From: JABCZS01 sp041660525
GTDB taxonomy: Bacteria > Pseudomonadota > Gammaproteobacteria > JABCZS01
Direction of reading: 5' to 3'
DNA: 28,553 nt
Assembly (NCBI GenBank): GCA_041660525.1
Contig: JBAZWD010000019.1
Coordinates: 1-28,553, forward strand
The stretch's first letter is position 1, and each line of letters opens with the position of its first letter. Below, piece by piece: positions 16,345 through 24,137 of the stretch. The notes below the pieces were generated by a model. The model was not told the origin of the DNA and searched no databases. It worked only from the letters and a program-made list of their open reading frames with translations. A program made the translations under genes and the position numbers.

Positions 16345-16974
16345 TTACTTGGAATAAAGTTCAACAATAAGTTGCTCATTAATATCGGCAGGTAATTCAT
16401 CACGCTCAGGTACGCGCTTAAATGTGCCCTCTAATTTTTCCTTATCCACAGCAATCCATTCAGCTTCTGCTCGGTTAGCAAAAAATGCTAAAGCTTCCTG
16501 CACGCGAAGCTGCGCTTTCGCTTTAGGTGCAATGGCAACAACATCGCCGGGTTGCACAAAATAAGCAGGAATATTCACTATTTTCCCATTGACCATAATG
16601 GACCGATGAGAAATTAATTGTCTGGCTTGGCGACGTGAAATACCAAAGCCCATGCGGTAAACTACGCTGTCTAAGCGCGCTTCTAGCATTTGCAGTAAGT
16701 TAACACCAGCAGCACCTTTTTTCTGTGTAGCTTCTTGATAAAAACGACGAAATTGTTTTTCAAAGATACCGTAAATACGACGGACTTTTTGTTTCATCCG
16801 TAACATCACACCGTAATCGCTTAAACGACCGCGACGCGCTGCATGTACACCCGGAGGTGCTGCATTACGTTTTTCAATAGGACATTTTGCAGAGAAGCAT
16901 TTGCTTCCCTTAAGAAATAACTTTTCACCTTCTCGGCGGCACTGTCTGCATTGTGAGCCACGAATATCAGCCAT
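16345..16974 (-). CDS. rpsD: Ribosomal protein uS4, four-cysteine zinc-binding form
   Basis: This primary 16S rRNA binder nucleates small-subunit assembly and, in E. coli, represses the alpha operon. The 209-residue protein has the S4 RNA-binding domain (SRRQARQLISHRSIMVNGKIVNIPAY, in part) and ends in the family's ELYSK. Unusually, its N-terminus has cysteines at 9, 12, 26 and 31 (CRQC and CFSAKC). These are the same positions as the structural zinc site of Thermus thermophilus S4, which E. coli S4 lacks. The body also has Thermus-like features such as RRQARQL. It sits 41 bases after rpsK. Zinc binding is inferred from the motif. Horizontal replacement of the gene is possible. Confidence 0.97.
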   Translation of the reverse strand: MADIRGSQCRQCRREGEKLFLKGSKCFSAKCPIEKRNAAPPGVHAARRGRLSDYGVMLRMKQKVRRIYGIFEKQFRRFYQEATQKKGAAGVNLLQMLEARLDSVVYRMGFGISRRQARQLISHRSIMVNGKIVNIPAYFVQPGDVVAIAPKAKAQLRVQEALAFFANRAEAEWIAVDKEKLEGTFKRVPERDELPADINEQLIVELYSK

Positions 16975-17015
16975 AAAATCAACACTCCAACTAAATTTAG
17001 ATATAAATTATTTTG

Positions 17016-17396
17016 TTAAACGCGACGCTCACCCGGTTCACGACATCCATTATGTGGAACAGGTGTCTTATCGGCTAGTTCAGTAATCACAAAAAAATCA
17101 TTCAATGCACGTATAGCAGAATCACGTCCGCCACCAGGGCCTTTAACAATCACACTAATATTTTTGAGGCCATATTCAAGCGCTTTTTGCGCAGCTTTTT
17201 CTGCAGCTAATTTAGCAGCATAAGGTGTACTTTTACGTGAACCTTTAAAACCACAAGCACCTGCAGTTGACCAAGCGAGTGTATCGCCATGACGATCTGT
17301 AATGGTAATAATAGTGTTATTAAATGAGGCTAAAACATGAGCGACGCCTTCAAGCACGCTTCTTTTTTTGCCTTTCTTTTGTTTTACATCTGCCAT
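17016..17396 (-). CDS. rpsK: Ribosomal protein uS11
   Basis: This 126-residue platform protein of the 30S subunit contacts 16S rRNA near the mRNA exit. Hallmarks are HVLASFNNTIITITDRHGDTL, TAGACGFKGSRKSTPYAA and KGPGGGRDSAIRAL. The end PHNGCREPGERRV differs slightly from the usual PPKKRRV but keeps the terminal RRV. It starts two bases after the rpsM stop. Confidence 0.99.
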   Translation of the reverse strand: MADVKQKKGKKRSVLEGVAHVLASFNNTIITITDRHGDTLAWSTAGACGFKGSRKSTPYAAKLAAEKAAQKALEYGLKNISVIVKGPGGGRDSAIRALNDFFVITELADKTPVPHNGCREPGERRV

Positions 17397-17398
17397 AT

Positions 17399-17782
17399 TT
17401 ATCCTTGTTCTTCTGCTGAGACACGGCCTGTTGTACTGACGCGTTTAACAGTTTTTGAGTTATTACGCGTATTTTGTCCGCGTCTAGGTAATTTCTGCCG
17501 TGCACGTAAGCCACGGTAGCATTTAATGGCCATTAAACGCTGGTTCGCAGCGATCAGTGTCCGTCTTTTATCTCCACCGGTTTCTATTTTAGAGATAACC
17601 GCACGCAGAGCTTTTTCTTGATCAGCGGTAATTTCTGAACCCTTAGTTTCTGGATCAATCCCTAATTCTTTACAAATGCGTAAAGCAAGTGGGCGACCAA
17701 TACCATAAATAGCGGTTAAACCAATGGAAATATGTTTGTTTACGGGGATATTGACCCCATCAATGCGAAGCGCTGCAGCCAT
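17399..17782 (-). CDS. rpsM: Ribosomal protein uS13 with atypical C-terminal tail
   Basis: This head protein of the 30S subunit bridges to 50S (L5) and reaches toward the P-site tRNA through its tail. The helix-two-turn-helix core is clear (LTAIYGIGRPLALRICKELGI and CYRGLRARQKLPRRGQNTR, in part). The 127 residues exceed the 118 of E. coli. The usual KGPRKPIKK-like basic tail is replaced by a longer, less basic, acid-ending one (KRVSTTGRVSAEEQG). Other frames of the same DNA give no better tail, so it is not an obvious frameshift. It is the first gene of the alpha operon, with a promoter about 70 bases upstream. Confidence 0.97.
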   Translation of the reverse strand: MAAALRIDGVNIPVNKHISIGLTAIYGIGRPLALRICKELGIDPETKGSEITADQEKALRAVISKIETGGDKRRTLIAANQRLMAIKCYRGLRARQKLPRRGQNTRNNSKTVKRVSTTGRVSAEEQG

Positions 17783-17849
17783 AACTCACGACATCCCTAA
17801 ACTAAAAAAATTCAAGTTTTACCAACACTTAGAAAATAATAAACAAGAT

Positions 17850-17878
17850 ATGGTACCGATTTTGACCTTTTAAGTCAA
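17850..17878 (-). promoter_or_regulatory. Promoter of the alpha operon (rpsM-rplQ)
   Basis: In the 102-base gap between rpmJ and rpsM, the minus strand shows TTGACT (17873-17878) and TACCAT (17850-17855) separated by 17 bases. The predicted start near 17843 leaves a leader of about 60 bases before rpsM. That is where S4 binds to repress this operon in E. coli. I could not recognise the E. coli pseudoknot by eye. Confidence 0.65.
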
Positions 17879-17884
17879 GCACTC

Positions 17885-18001
17885 TTAGCCCTGACGCTGT
17901 TTGTGTTTAGCGTCATCCTCACAAATCACACGAATCACGCCTTTGCGTTTAACGATTCGGCAATAACGACAAAATTTCTTAACCGAAGCCCTTACTTTCA
18001 T
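17885..18001 (-). CDS. rpmJ: Ribosomal protein bL36
   Basis: This 38-residue large-subunit protein, MKVRASVKKFCRYCRIVKRK to the end KHKQRQG, has the same length as E. coli L36. The zinc ligands C11, C14, C27 and H33 are all present, so it is the zinc-binding form. It lies 57 bases after secY and closes the spc operon, with the alpha promoter just beyond it. Confidence 0.97.
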   Translation of the reverse strand: MKVRASVKKFCRYCRIVKRKGVIRVICEDDAKHKQRQG

Positions 18002-18058
18002 GATTAGTCCCATCCATAAATAAGCAGTGTATTATAACCTGTGATTCACCATTTTCAA

Positions 18059-19354
18059 CTATAATTTTCGCGGATTTGCTTTCTTCATCAAAGAATCGTA
18101 CTGATACGACATTAAATGCGTTTGAATCTGTTGCATAATATCCATAATGACAACCACGATAATTAATAAAGAAGTACCACCAAAATAAAACGGTACATTC
18201 CAAGCCAAAATCATAAACTCCGGTATTAAGCAGACAAAGGTTAGGTATAAAGCACCTACCAGCGTCAACCGTGTCATTACAGTATCAATATATTTACCTG
18301 TCTGTTCACCAGGTCGCAAACCAGGGATAAAAGCACCTGAGCGTTTTAGAGTCTCTGCTGTATCTTGTGGGTTATAAACCAAAGCCGTATAAAAAAATGA
18401 AAAGAAAATAATCGCTATCACGAATAATAATATGTAAAGAGGCTGTCCAGGAGATAACAATAAACTGATATCCGACAACCACGTTGGACCCGCACCACCT
18501 GCAAATAATTGGCTAATGGTTGCTGGAAATAAAATAATACTCGATGCAAAAATAGGCGGAATAACACCTGCCATGTTGACTTTAAGCGGTAAATGGCTTG
18601 TTTGTGCCGCATAAATTTTGCGACCTTGTTGTCGCTTAGCATAATTTACTGTGATACGACGCTGCGCTTTTTCAAAAAATATTACAAATGCCGTAATCGC
18701 CATCACTGCTAATATTAATATAAATAGGGTAAGTAAATGCAGCTGACCTTCTCTGGCTTGTTCCATCACGCGAACACCCGCTGTAGGTAATCCAGCAACA
18801 ATACCTGCAAAAATAATAACAGAAATACCATTACCAATACCGCGATCGGTAATTTGCTCACCCAGCCACATCAAAAACATAGTGCCTGTAACAAGTGTCA
18901 CTGCAACTACAAAATAAAATGCAAAACCACCAAACAAGGCAACATCAGCACCTAATAAATATTTTGCAAAGCCCAACGCTTGAAATGTTGCTAAAACCAA
19001 GGTGAAATAGCGGGTGTATTGGTTAATTTTTCGTCGACCTTGATCGCCCTGCTTTTTAATTTCGGCCAATGCGGGAGAAACAACTGTCAGCATTTGCATG
19101 ATAATAGAAGCTGAAATATAAGGCATAATACCTAAGGCAAACAATGTAAATCGTGTTAACGCGCCGCCGGAAAACATATTAAATAAATCAAAAATGTTTC
19201 CGCCCTGTTGGCTGAAAAAATCATGCAAACGAATGGGATCTATTCCAGGAACAGGAACATGTGCACCAATGCGAAAAACTAAAATCGCACCCAGCACAAA
19301 AAATATTTTTCGCTTCAGTGTAGACAGCGAAGATTGCGCGCTACTTTGTACCAT
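18059..19354 (-). CDS. secY: Protein translocase subunit SecY
   Basis: This is the pore-forming subunit of the SecYEG channel in the inner membrane. The 431 residues contain about ten hydrophobic helices and family hallmarks: the plug-region sequence FNMFSGGALTRFTLFALGIMPYISASI (in part, about 57-83), KVNMAGVIPPIFASS, and the cytoplasmic loop RPGEQTGKYIDTVMTRLT. The length is close to E. coli (443). It starts 6 bases after rplO, the usual spc position. Confidence 0.98.
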   Translation of the reverse strand: MVQSSAQSSLSTLKRKIFFVLGAILVFRIGAHVPVPGIDPIRLHDFFSQQGGNIFDLFNMFSGGALTRFTLFALGIMPYISASIIMQMLTVVSPALAEIKKQGDQGRRKINQYTRYFTLVLATFQALGFAKYLLGADVALFGGFAFYFVVAVTLVTGTMFLMWLGEQITDRGIGNGISVIIFAGIVAGLPTAGVRVMEQAREGQLHLLTLFILILAVMAITAFVIFFEKAQRRITVNYAKRQQGRKIYAAQTSHLPLKVNMAGVIPPIFASSIILFPATISQLFAGGAGPTWLSDISLLLSPGQPLYILLFVIAIIFFSFFYTALVYNPQDTAETLKRSGAFIPGLRPGEQTGKYIDTVMTRLTLVGALYLTFVCLIPEFMILAWNVPFYFGGTSLLIIVVVIMDIMQQIQTHLMSYQYDSLMKKANPRKL

Positions 19355-19360
19355 GAATGT

Positions 19361-19792
19361 TTATTCCACTGCGCCGCCAGCTTGTTCAATGGCAAGTTTT
19401 GCACCTGCAGTCACTGTTAAGCCTTTTATCGTAACGGGTTTCTCAATTTTTCCGGAAGCAAATATTTTTGCATATTGGGTTATTTTTCTAATCAGACCTT
19501 TTTCTTTTAATAAATCAAAAGTGATGATAGATTCTTCCAAATTAGCAATTTCGGTTAAAGTCACTTGCTCTGTTACACGACCTTTATGTGAAGTAAAACC
19601 AAATTTTGGTAAACGACGTTGAAGAGGCATTTGACCGCCCTCAAAACCAACTTTATGGTAACCGCCAGAACGACTTTTCTGACCTTTGTGACCACGACCC
19701 GATGTTTTACCTAAACCGGATCCAATGCCACGGCCTAAACGTTTGCCTTTTTTACGAGAACCTGGAGCAGGTGATAATGTATGAAGACGCAT
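19361..19792 (-). CDS. rplO: Ribosomal protein uL15
   Basis: This 143-residue large-subunit assembly protein has the glycine-rich extended N-terminus LGRGIGSGLGKTSGRGHKGQ (in part), which threads into 23S rRNA. TAAGGA, which overlaps the rpsE stop, serves as its ribosome binding site. It follows rpsE after only 12 bases, which leaves no room for rpmD, normally found between the two. Confidence 0.98.
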   Translation of the reverse strand: MRLHTLSPAPGSRKKGKRLGRGIGSGLGKTSGRGHKGQKSRSGGYHKVGFEGGQMPLQRRLPKFGFTSHKGRVTEQVTLTEIANLEESIITFDLLKEKGLIRKITQYAKIFASGKIEKPVTIKGLTVTAGAKLAIEQAGGAVE

Positions 19793-19804
19793 ATATTTAA
19801 TTCC

Positions 19805-20344
19805 TTAATCTGTTGCAACTACGTGGTCAAGCACTAAACGTTCACGCGCAATACCACGTCTTTCCATTACTTGTGTAGGCGAAGACATTTTTCTTAACGC
19901 TTTCAGTGTTGCTTTAATCACATTCACTGGATTGGTAGAACCAATACATTTACCAAGCACGTTTTGTATACCAACCACTTCAAATAGCGCACGCATTGCA
20001 CCACCTGCAATAATACCGGTACCTTTAGAGGCTGGTAACATAATCACTTTTGAGGCGCCATGATTTGCGATGACTTCATGGAATAAAGTATCCCCATTTA
20101 ATGGGATATAAACCATACTTCTGCGGGCACTTTCCAATGATTTTTGAATAGCGGCTGGCACTTCACGTGATTTACCTAAACCAATACCTACGCGACCTTT
20201 GCCATCGCCTACGACTGTTATCGCAGAAAAACTAAAAATACGTCCACCTTTTACGACCTGTGCTGTACGACGTACACTCACAAGTTTTTCTTGAATACCG
20301 TCGGTTTTAGTTGAAACATCAAAACCAGTTGTAGGGTTCGCCAT
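19805..20344 (-). CDS. rpsE: Ribosomal protein uS5
   Basis: This 179-residue small-subunit protein, about 12 residues longer than in E. coli, works in decoding fidelity and helicase activity at the mRNA entry. The double-stranded RNA-binding-like domain is seen in VVKGGRIFSFSAITVVGDG and KSREVPAAIQKSLESARR. The C-terminal domain shows KGTGIIAGGAMRALFEVVG and GSTNPVNVIKATL. The extra length lies mostly in the first 15 residues and the final basic tail (RGIARERLVLDHV). Confidence 0.98.
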   Translation of the reverse strand: MANPTTGFDVSTKTDGIQEKLVSVRRTAQVVKGGRIFSFSAITVVGDGKGRVGIGLGKSREVPAAIQKSLESARRSMVYIPLNGDTLFHEVIANHGASKVIMLPASKGTGIIAGGAMRALFEVVGIQNVLGKCIGSTNPVNVIKATLKALRKMSSPTQVMERRGIARERLVLDHVVATD

Positions 20345-20363
20345 TACTTAATCCTTAAAAACT

Positions 20364-20726
20364 TTAAAAATCTAAACCTGCTTCGCGCGCTTTGTCTGCT
20401 AACGCTTTCACGCGCCCATGATATTTATGACCAGAACGATCAAAGGCAACGCGTTTAATACCTGCAGCAATCGCTAAACGCGCAATCTCTGCACCCAAGA
20501 CACCGGCAGCATCAACATTGCCCGTGTATTTAATTTTTTGCGTAACACTTTCTACTAAAGTAGAAGCGCTAACTATCACTTTATCGCTAATGTCTGCAAC
20601 AATAATTTGTGCATACATATGGCGTGAAGTTTTGTGTACACATAAACGAGGCACATCTAAACGACGGTTTTTAGCACGAAAGAGTCGTGCGCGTCTTAAT
20701 CTTGCAATTTTTTTACTAGTTTTCAT
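20364..20726 (-). CDS. rplR: Ribosomal protein uL18
   Basis: This 120-residue protein binds 5S rRNA and attaches it to the central protuberance. It shows a basic N-terminus (MKTSKKIARLRRARLFRAKN) and the conserved end FDRSGHKYHGRVKALADKAREAGL. It lies 19 bases before rpsE and 7 bases after rplF. Confidence 0.98.
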   Translation of the reverse strand: MKTSKKIARLRRARLFRAKNRRLDVPRLCVHKTSRHMYAQIIVADISDKVIVSASTLVESVTQKIKYTGNVDAAGVLGAEIARLAIAAGIKRVAFDRSGHKYHGRVKALADKAREAGLDF

Positions 20727-20733
20727 CGTCTTG

Positions 20734-21270
20734 CTACTTCTTCTTAGTTTCTTTCAAAATAATAGTTTCATCCGAATAACGAACGCCTTTACCTTTATAA
20801 GGTTCAGGTGGACGGTATGAGCGAATATTCGCGGCAATTTGCCCCACAAGCTGCTTATTGATACCTTTTATCACAATATCAGTTTGCGTAGGTGTTTCAA
20901 TCGTGATGCCTTTAGGAATCGTAAATTTAACGGGATGTGAAAATCCTAAACTTAAATTTAAAATATCGCCTTGCACTGCAGCACGATAACCTACACCAAC
21001 GAGTTGCAATTTTTTATCGAAACCCTTTGTTACACCAATCACATGATTATTAAGCAGTGATCGTATCGTTCCACAAAGCATGATCGCAGTTTTACTGTTT
21101 ACATTCTCTTTAACAATAATTTTACCTTCTTCCACTGTCACAGTGACAAGCGCAGGTATATCTTGTATTAAATTTCCTTGAGGCCCAGTGACAGTCACTT
21201 GATTATCACTCTGGGCTATCTTCACTGAACTTGGAAGTTCAATGATTTTATGTGCAACTCTAAATGTCAT
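20734..21270 (-). CDS. rplF: Ribosomal protein uL6
   Basis: This 178-residue protein of two repeated domains sits near the factor-binding stalk base. The C-terminal signature RSYRPPEPYKGKGVRY is intact. I place the start at ATG 21270 (MTFRVAHKIIELPSSV). The alternative at 21288 adds MNEIKD, has no ribosome binding site, and would exceed the family length (177 in E. coli). Confidence 0.96.
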   Translation of the reverse strand: MTFRVAHKIIELPSSVKIAQSDNQVTVTGPQGNLIQDIPALVTVTVEEGKIIVKENVNSKTAIMLCGTIRSLLNNHVIGVTKGFDKKLQLVGVGYRAAVQGDILNLSLGFSHPVKFTIPKGITIETPTQTDIVIKGINKQLVGQIAANIRSYRPPEPYKGKGVRYSDETIILKETKKK

Positions 21271-21297
21271 ATCTTTAATCTCATTCAAACAAGGTTA

Positions 21298-21693
21298 CTA
21301 AGCAACAATAAACAACACTTCCCCACCTTGACCAATTGCTCTTGCTTTAGCGTCAGTCATCACGCCTTTTGCTGTAGATACTATCGCACAGCCTAGGCCT
21401 GAGCGAACTTTTGGCAATTCGTCTTTGCCTCTATAAATACGTAGACCTGGGCGCGAGACTCTTTTAATCAAATCAATCACACCTGTGCCTTCATGGTATT
21501 TCAAAAAAATACGCATGTATGAACGGTTCTCTACCACTTCAGGTTGAGCATCCATAATAAAACCTTCTTCAATCAACACTTTTATAATGGCTCTTTTCAC
21601 TTTTGCATCAGGCACTAAAACGCTTTGATGTTTAGCTTGTTGCGCATTACGAACACGTGTTAATAAATCAGATATAGGATCTTGTATCGCCAT
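21298..21693 (-). CDS. rpsH: Ribosomal protein uS8
   Basis: This 131-residue 16S rRNA-binding protein also represses the spc operon in E. coli. It shows the opening DPISDLLTRVRNAQQAKH, SRPGLRIYRGKDELPKV, and the conserved ending GLGCAIVSTAKGVMTDAKAR with GGEVLFIVA. Length and order are standard. Confidence 0.98.
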   Translation of the reverse strand: MAIQDPISDLLTRVRNAQQAKHQSVLVPDAKVKRAIIKVLIEEGFIMDAQPEVVENRSYMRIFLKYHEGTGVIDLIKRVSRPGLRIYRGKDELPKVRSGLGCAIVSTAKGVMTDAKARAIGQGGEVLFIVA

Positions 21694-21707
21694 TTATCTT
21701 ACACCTT

Positions 21708-22010
21708 TTACCAACTAGATTTTTCTACACCAGGGACTTCGCCCCGCATTAATAATTCACGCAATTTAATGCGACTTATACCAAATCGGCTCATTACAGC
21801 TCTCGGACGACCTGTGATAAGACAACGGTTACGCACCCTCGTCGGATTCGCATCTCGTGGTAATTTTTGAAGCGCTTCTAAAGCAGCCATTTTTTCATCA
21901 TAACTGGCTGCTGTTCTTGCAATTTTTTTAAGTTCGGCATGCTTTTTAGCATAACGAGCGACTAGTGCTTGACGTTTTTTGTTACGTGCTACAACTGATT
22001 TTTTTGCCAT
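21708..22010 (-). CDS. rpsN: Ribosomal protein uS14 (zinc-independent form)
   Basis: This 100-residue small-subunit head protein is the long form lacking the CXXC pairs of zinc-binding S14. Only one cysteine remains in RNRCLITGRPRAV. It ends VPGVEKSSW, close to E. coli. It starts one base after the rplE stop. Confidence 0.98.
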   Translation of the reverse strand: MAKKSVVARNKKRQALVARYAKKHAELKKIARTAASYDEKMAALEALQKLPRDANPTRVRNRCLITGRPRAVMSRFGISRIKLRELLMRGEVPGVEKSSW

Positions 22011-22011
22011 C

Positions 22012-22560
22012 TTATGACCTGTTCTCTTTAAAGGGGAAATTAAAGGCTGCTAATAAAGCAAAACCTTCTTCATCTGTACGTGCAGTCGTTGTAATCGTAA
22101 TATTAAAACCACGTGTTTTATCGATTTGATCTGTAGGGATTTCAGGGCAAATAGTCTGCTCTTTTATACCTAGATTAAAATTACCTTGACCATCAAATGC
22201 TTTCTTGGATACACCACGAAAATCTCTAACCCTTGGTAGGTAAATACTAACCAAACGATCTAAAAATTCATACATACGTTCTTTGCGTAATGTGACCTTG
22301 CAACCAATCGGCCAATCTTCGCGAATTTTGAATCCTGCTATAGATTTACGCGTCATTGTCGTCAATGGCTTTTGGCCTGCAATGCGTGTCATGTCTTCAA
22401 TCGCAAAATTCAATATTTTCTTATCTGCAGAAGCCTCACCTACGCCCATATTTAAAGTGATTTTCAATATCTTAGGGACTTCCATGATCGATTTATAATC
22501 GAATTGTTTTATCAATTCGGGTACAACTTTTTCTTTATAAACTGCTTGCAAACGTGCCAT
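22012..22560 (-). CDS. rplE: Ribosomal protein uL5
   Basis: This 182-residue 5S rRNA-binding protein of the central protuberance contacts S13 across the subunit bridge. It shows LNMGVGEASADKK, the loop RDFRGVSKKAFDGQGNFNLG and a conserved C-terminus (RGFNITITTTARTDEEG). Length is close to E. coli (179). Its bridge partner S13 has an unusual tail in this genome. Confidence 0.98.
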   Translation of the reverse strand: MARLQAVYKEKVVPELIKQFDYKSIMEVPKILKITLNMGVGEASADKKILNFAIEDMTRIAGQKPLTTMTRKSIAGFKIREDWPIGCKVTLRKERMYEFLDRLVSIYLPRVRDFRGVSKKAFDGQGNFNLGIKEQTICPEIPTDQIDKTRGFNITITTTARTDEEGFALLAAFNFPFKENRS

Positions 22561-22564
22561 TTAT

Positions 22565-22897
22565 TTAAACCTCGATGCGTTCATTATCAGACTTAAAAAC
22601 TCTTACTTTAGTACCGTCTTCCAGATGTCTATATCCTACTCGATCTGCTTTTTGCGTCAGCGGATTAAAAATAGCAACATTAGAAATATGTATAAAAGCT
22701 TCCTTTTCCACAACGCCACCTTGCTGCCCTTGCTGCGGGTTGGGACGCACATGTTTTTTCATTAAATTCAAGCCTTCAACGCGTACACGTTGAGCTTGCT
22801 TATCGATAGCCACCACTTTACCACGGCGACCTTTATCTTTACCTGCGATCAAAATCACTTCATCGCCGGTCTTTATTTTAAATTTTAAAATTGTCAT
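22565..22897 (-). CDS. rplX: Ribosomal protein uL24
   Basis: This 110-residue assembly initiator of the 50S subunit has a KOW motif (GDEVILIAGKDKGRRGKV, about 12-29) and the loop HVRPNPQQGQQGGVVEKEA. Its start codon directly follows the rplN stop with no intervening base. Confidence 0.98.
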   Translation of the reverse strand: MTILKFKIKTGDEVILIAGKDKGRRGKVVAIDKQAQRVRVEGLNLMKKHVRPNPQQGQQGGVVEKEAFIHISNVAIFNPLTQKADRVGYRHLEDGTKVRVFKSDNERIEV

Positions 22898-23266
22898 TTA
22901 TAATACTTCCGAAGCTAAAGAAATAATTTTCATGAATTTTTCACCACGTAAATCACGTGTTACGGGTCCGAAAATCCGTGTGCCTAAAGGCTGTAATTGA
23001 TTGTTCAACAATACGACAGCATTGCTATCGAATTTTATTTTTGAGCCATCAGGACGACGAACGCCTGATTTAGTGCGCACAACAACTGCTTTCATCACGT
23101 CGCCTGCTTTCACTTTACCCCGAGGGATCGCTTCTTTAATGGTTACAACGATCACATCGCCAATACCTGCGTAACGTCTTTTAGAGCCACCCAAAACTTT
23201 GATGCACTCTACTCTACGTGCGCCGCTATTATCAGCGACTTCCATTTCCGTTTGCATTTGAATCAT
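22898..23266 (-). CDS. rplN: Ribosomal protein uL14
   Basis: This 122-residue protein at the subunit interface is nearly collinear with E. coli L14 (123). It shows VADNSGARR, KEAIPRGKVKAGDV, VRTKSGVRRPDGS and the end EKFMKIISLASEVL. It abuts rpsQ with zero spacing and, in E. coli, heads the spc operon. No promoter can fit here, so it must be read through from upstream genes. Confidence 0.98.
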   Translation of the reverse strand: MIQMQTEMEVADNSGARRVECIKVLGGSKRRYAGIGDVIVVTIKEAIPRGKVKAGDVMKAVVVRTKSGVRRPDGSKIKFDSNAVVLLNNQLQPLGTRIFGPVTRDLRGEKFMKIISLASEVL

Positions 23267-23536
23267 TTATTTACTTTCCTGTGCTGCCAAGATCACTTTA
23301 TCGACGACCCAGCATTTGGTTTTTGAAATAGGACGCGTATGTAAAATACGTACGAGATCGCCTATTTTACAGACCCCTTTTTCATCATGGGCATAAAACT
23401 TGGTGTCGCGACGCACATACTTTCCGTAAAGAGGATGCGCTGCTTTCTTTTGCAGTAAAACAACCACTGTTTTATTCATTTTATTACTGGTGACTACACC
23501 TGTAATTTCGCGCTGTTGCGTTACTTTCTGAGTCAT
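23267..23536 (-). CDS. rpsQ: Ribosomal protein uS17
   Basis: This 89-residue 16S rRNA-binding protein has an OB fold. It shows GVVTSNKMNKTVVV and the typical KIGDLVRILHTRPISKTKCW. Its start overlaps the rpmC stop (ATGA, 4 bases), which indicates translational coupling. Confidence 0.98.
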   Translation of the reverse strand: MTQKVTQQREITGVVTSNKMNKTVVVLLQKKAAHPLYGKYVRRDTKFYAHDEKGVCKIGDLVRILHTRPISKTKCWVVDKVILAAQESK

Positions 23537-23721
23537 ACCTGCAGCCCCTTCTCAACTAAAATCGTTTTAATTCTCGCAATCGTTCTTCTAATGCGCTTTT
23601 TCTCATGTGTGGCTTTGCTTGCAGATTGCATACGCAGATTAAACTGCTCTTTACGCAAACCGACCAGCTCTTCAACCAACACTTTTATATCTTTTTCACG
23701 TAAATCTTTTACTAATTTCAT
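23533..23721 (-). CDS. rpmC: Ribosomal protein uL29
   Basis: This 62-residue two-helix protein sits at the tunnel exit near the trigger-factor and SRP docking site. It shows ELVGLRKEQFNLRMQSASK and RRTIARIKTIL. The start shares one base with the rplP stop (TAATG), and the end overlaps rpsQ by four bases. Confidence 0.97.
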   Translation of the reverse strand: MKLVKDLREKDIKVLVEELVGLRKEQFNLRMQSASKATHEKKRIRRTIARIKTILVEKGLQV

Positions 23722-24134
23722 TACATCACCGTTCTTTGAACAAAAGTGGTCTTAATCGGTAACTTAGCTGCGGCAAGCGCAAAAGCATGCTGCGCGACGT
23801 CCAGAGGCACGCCTTGCATTTCATACAATACAGCACCCGGCTGCACAAGTGCGACCCAATACTCTACGTTACCTTTACCTTTACCTTGACGCACTTCTAA
23901 AGGCTTTTTAGTGATCGGCTTATCTGGGAAAACACGTACCCAAATCTTGCCGCCACGCTTAATTTCACGCGTCATAGCCCGTCTTGCTGCTTCAATTTGA
24001 CGAGCGGTAATTCTACCACGTTCTATGGTCTTAAGGCCATAGTCACCAAAACTCACTTTACTGCCGCGCAAAGCTAGACCACGGTTTTTGCCCTTCATCT
24101 GCTTGCGATATTTTGTACGTTTAGGTTGTAACAT
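23721..24134 (-). CDS. rplP: Ribosomal protein uL16
   Basis: This 137-residue protein near the A site and peptidyl transferase centre is the same size as in E. coli (136). It shows MLQPKRTKYRKQMKGKNRG and KPLEVRQGKGKGNVEYW. R82 in the latter corresponds to the arginine hydroxylated by RoxA in E. coli. It starts three bases after the rpsC stop. Confidence 0.98.
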   Translation of the reverse strand: MLQPKRTKYRKQMKGKNRGLALRGSKVSFGDYGLKTIERGRITARQIEAARRAMTREIKRGGKIWVRVFPDKPITKKPLEVRQGKGKGNVEYWVALVQPGAVLYEMQGVPLDVAQHAFALAAAKLPIKTTFVQRTVM

Positions 24135-24137
24135 GCC

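Noticed and set aside
19194..19622. A 142-codon plus-strand frame spanning the secY-rplO junction.
   Set aside because: It is antisense to two essential conserved genes, and its sequence has no domain-like pattern.
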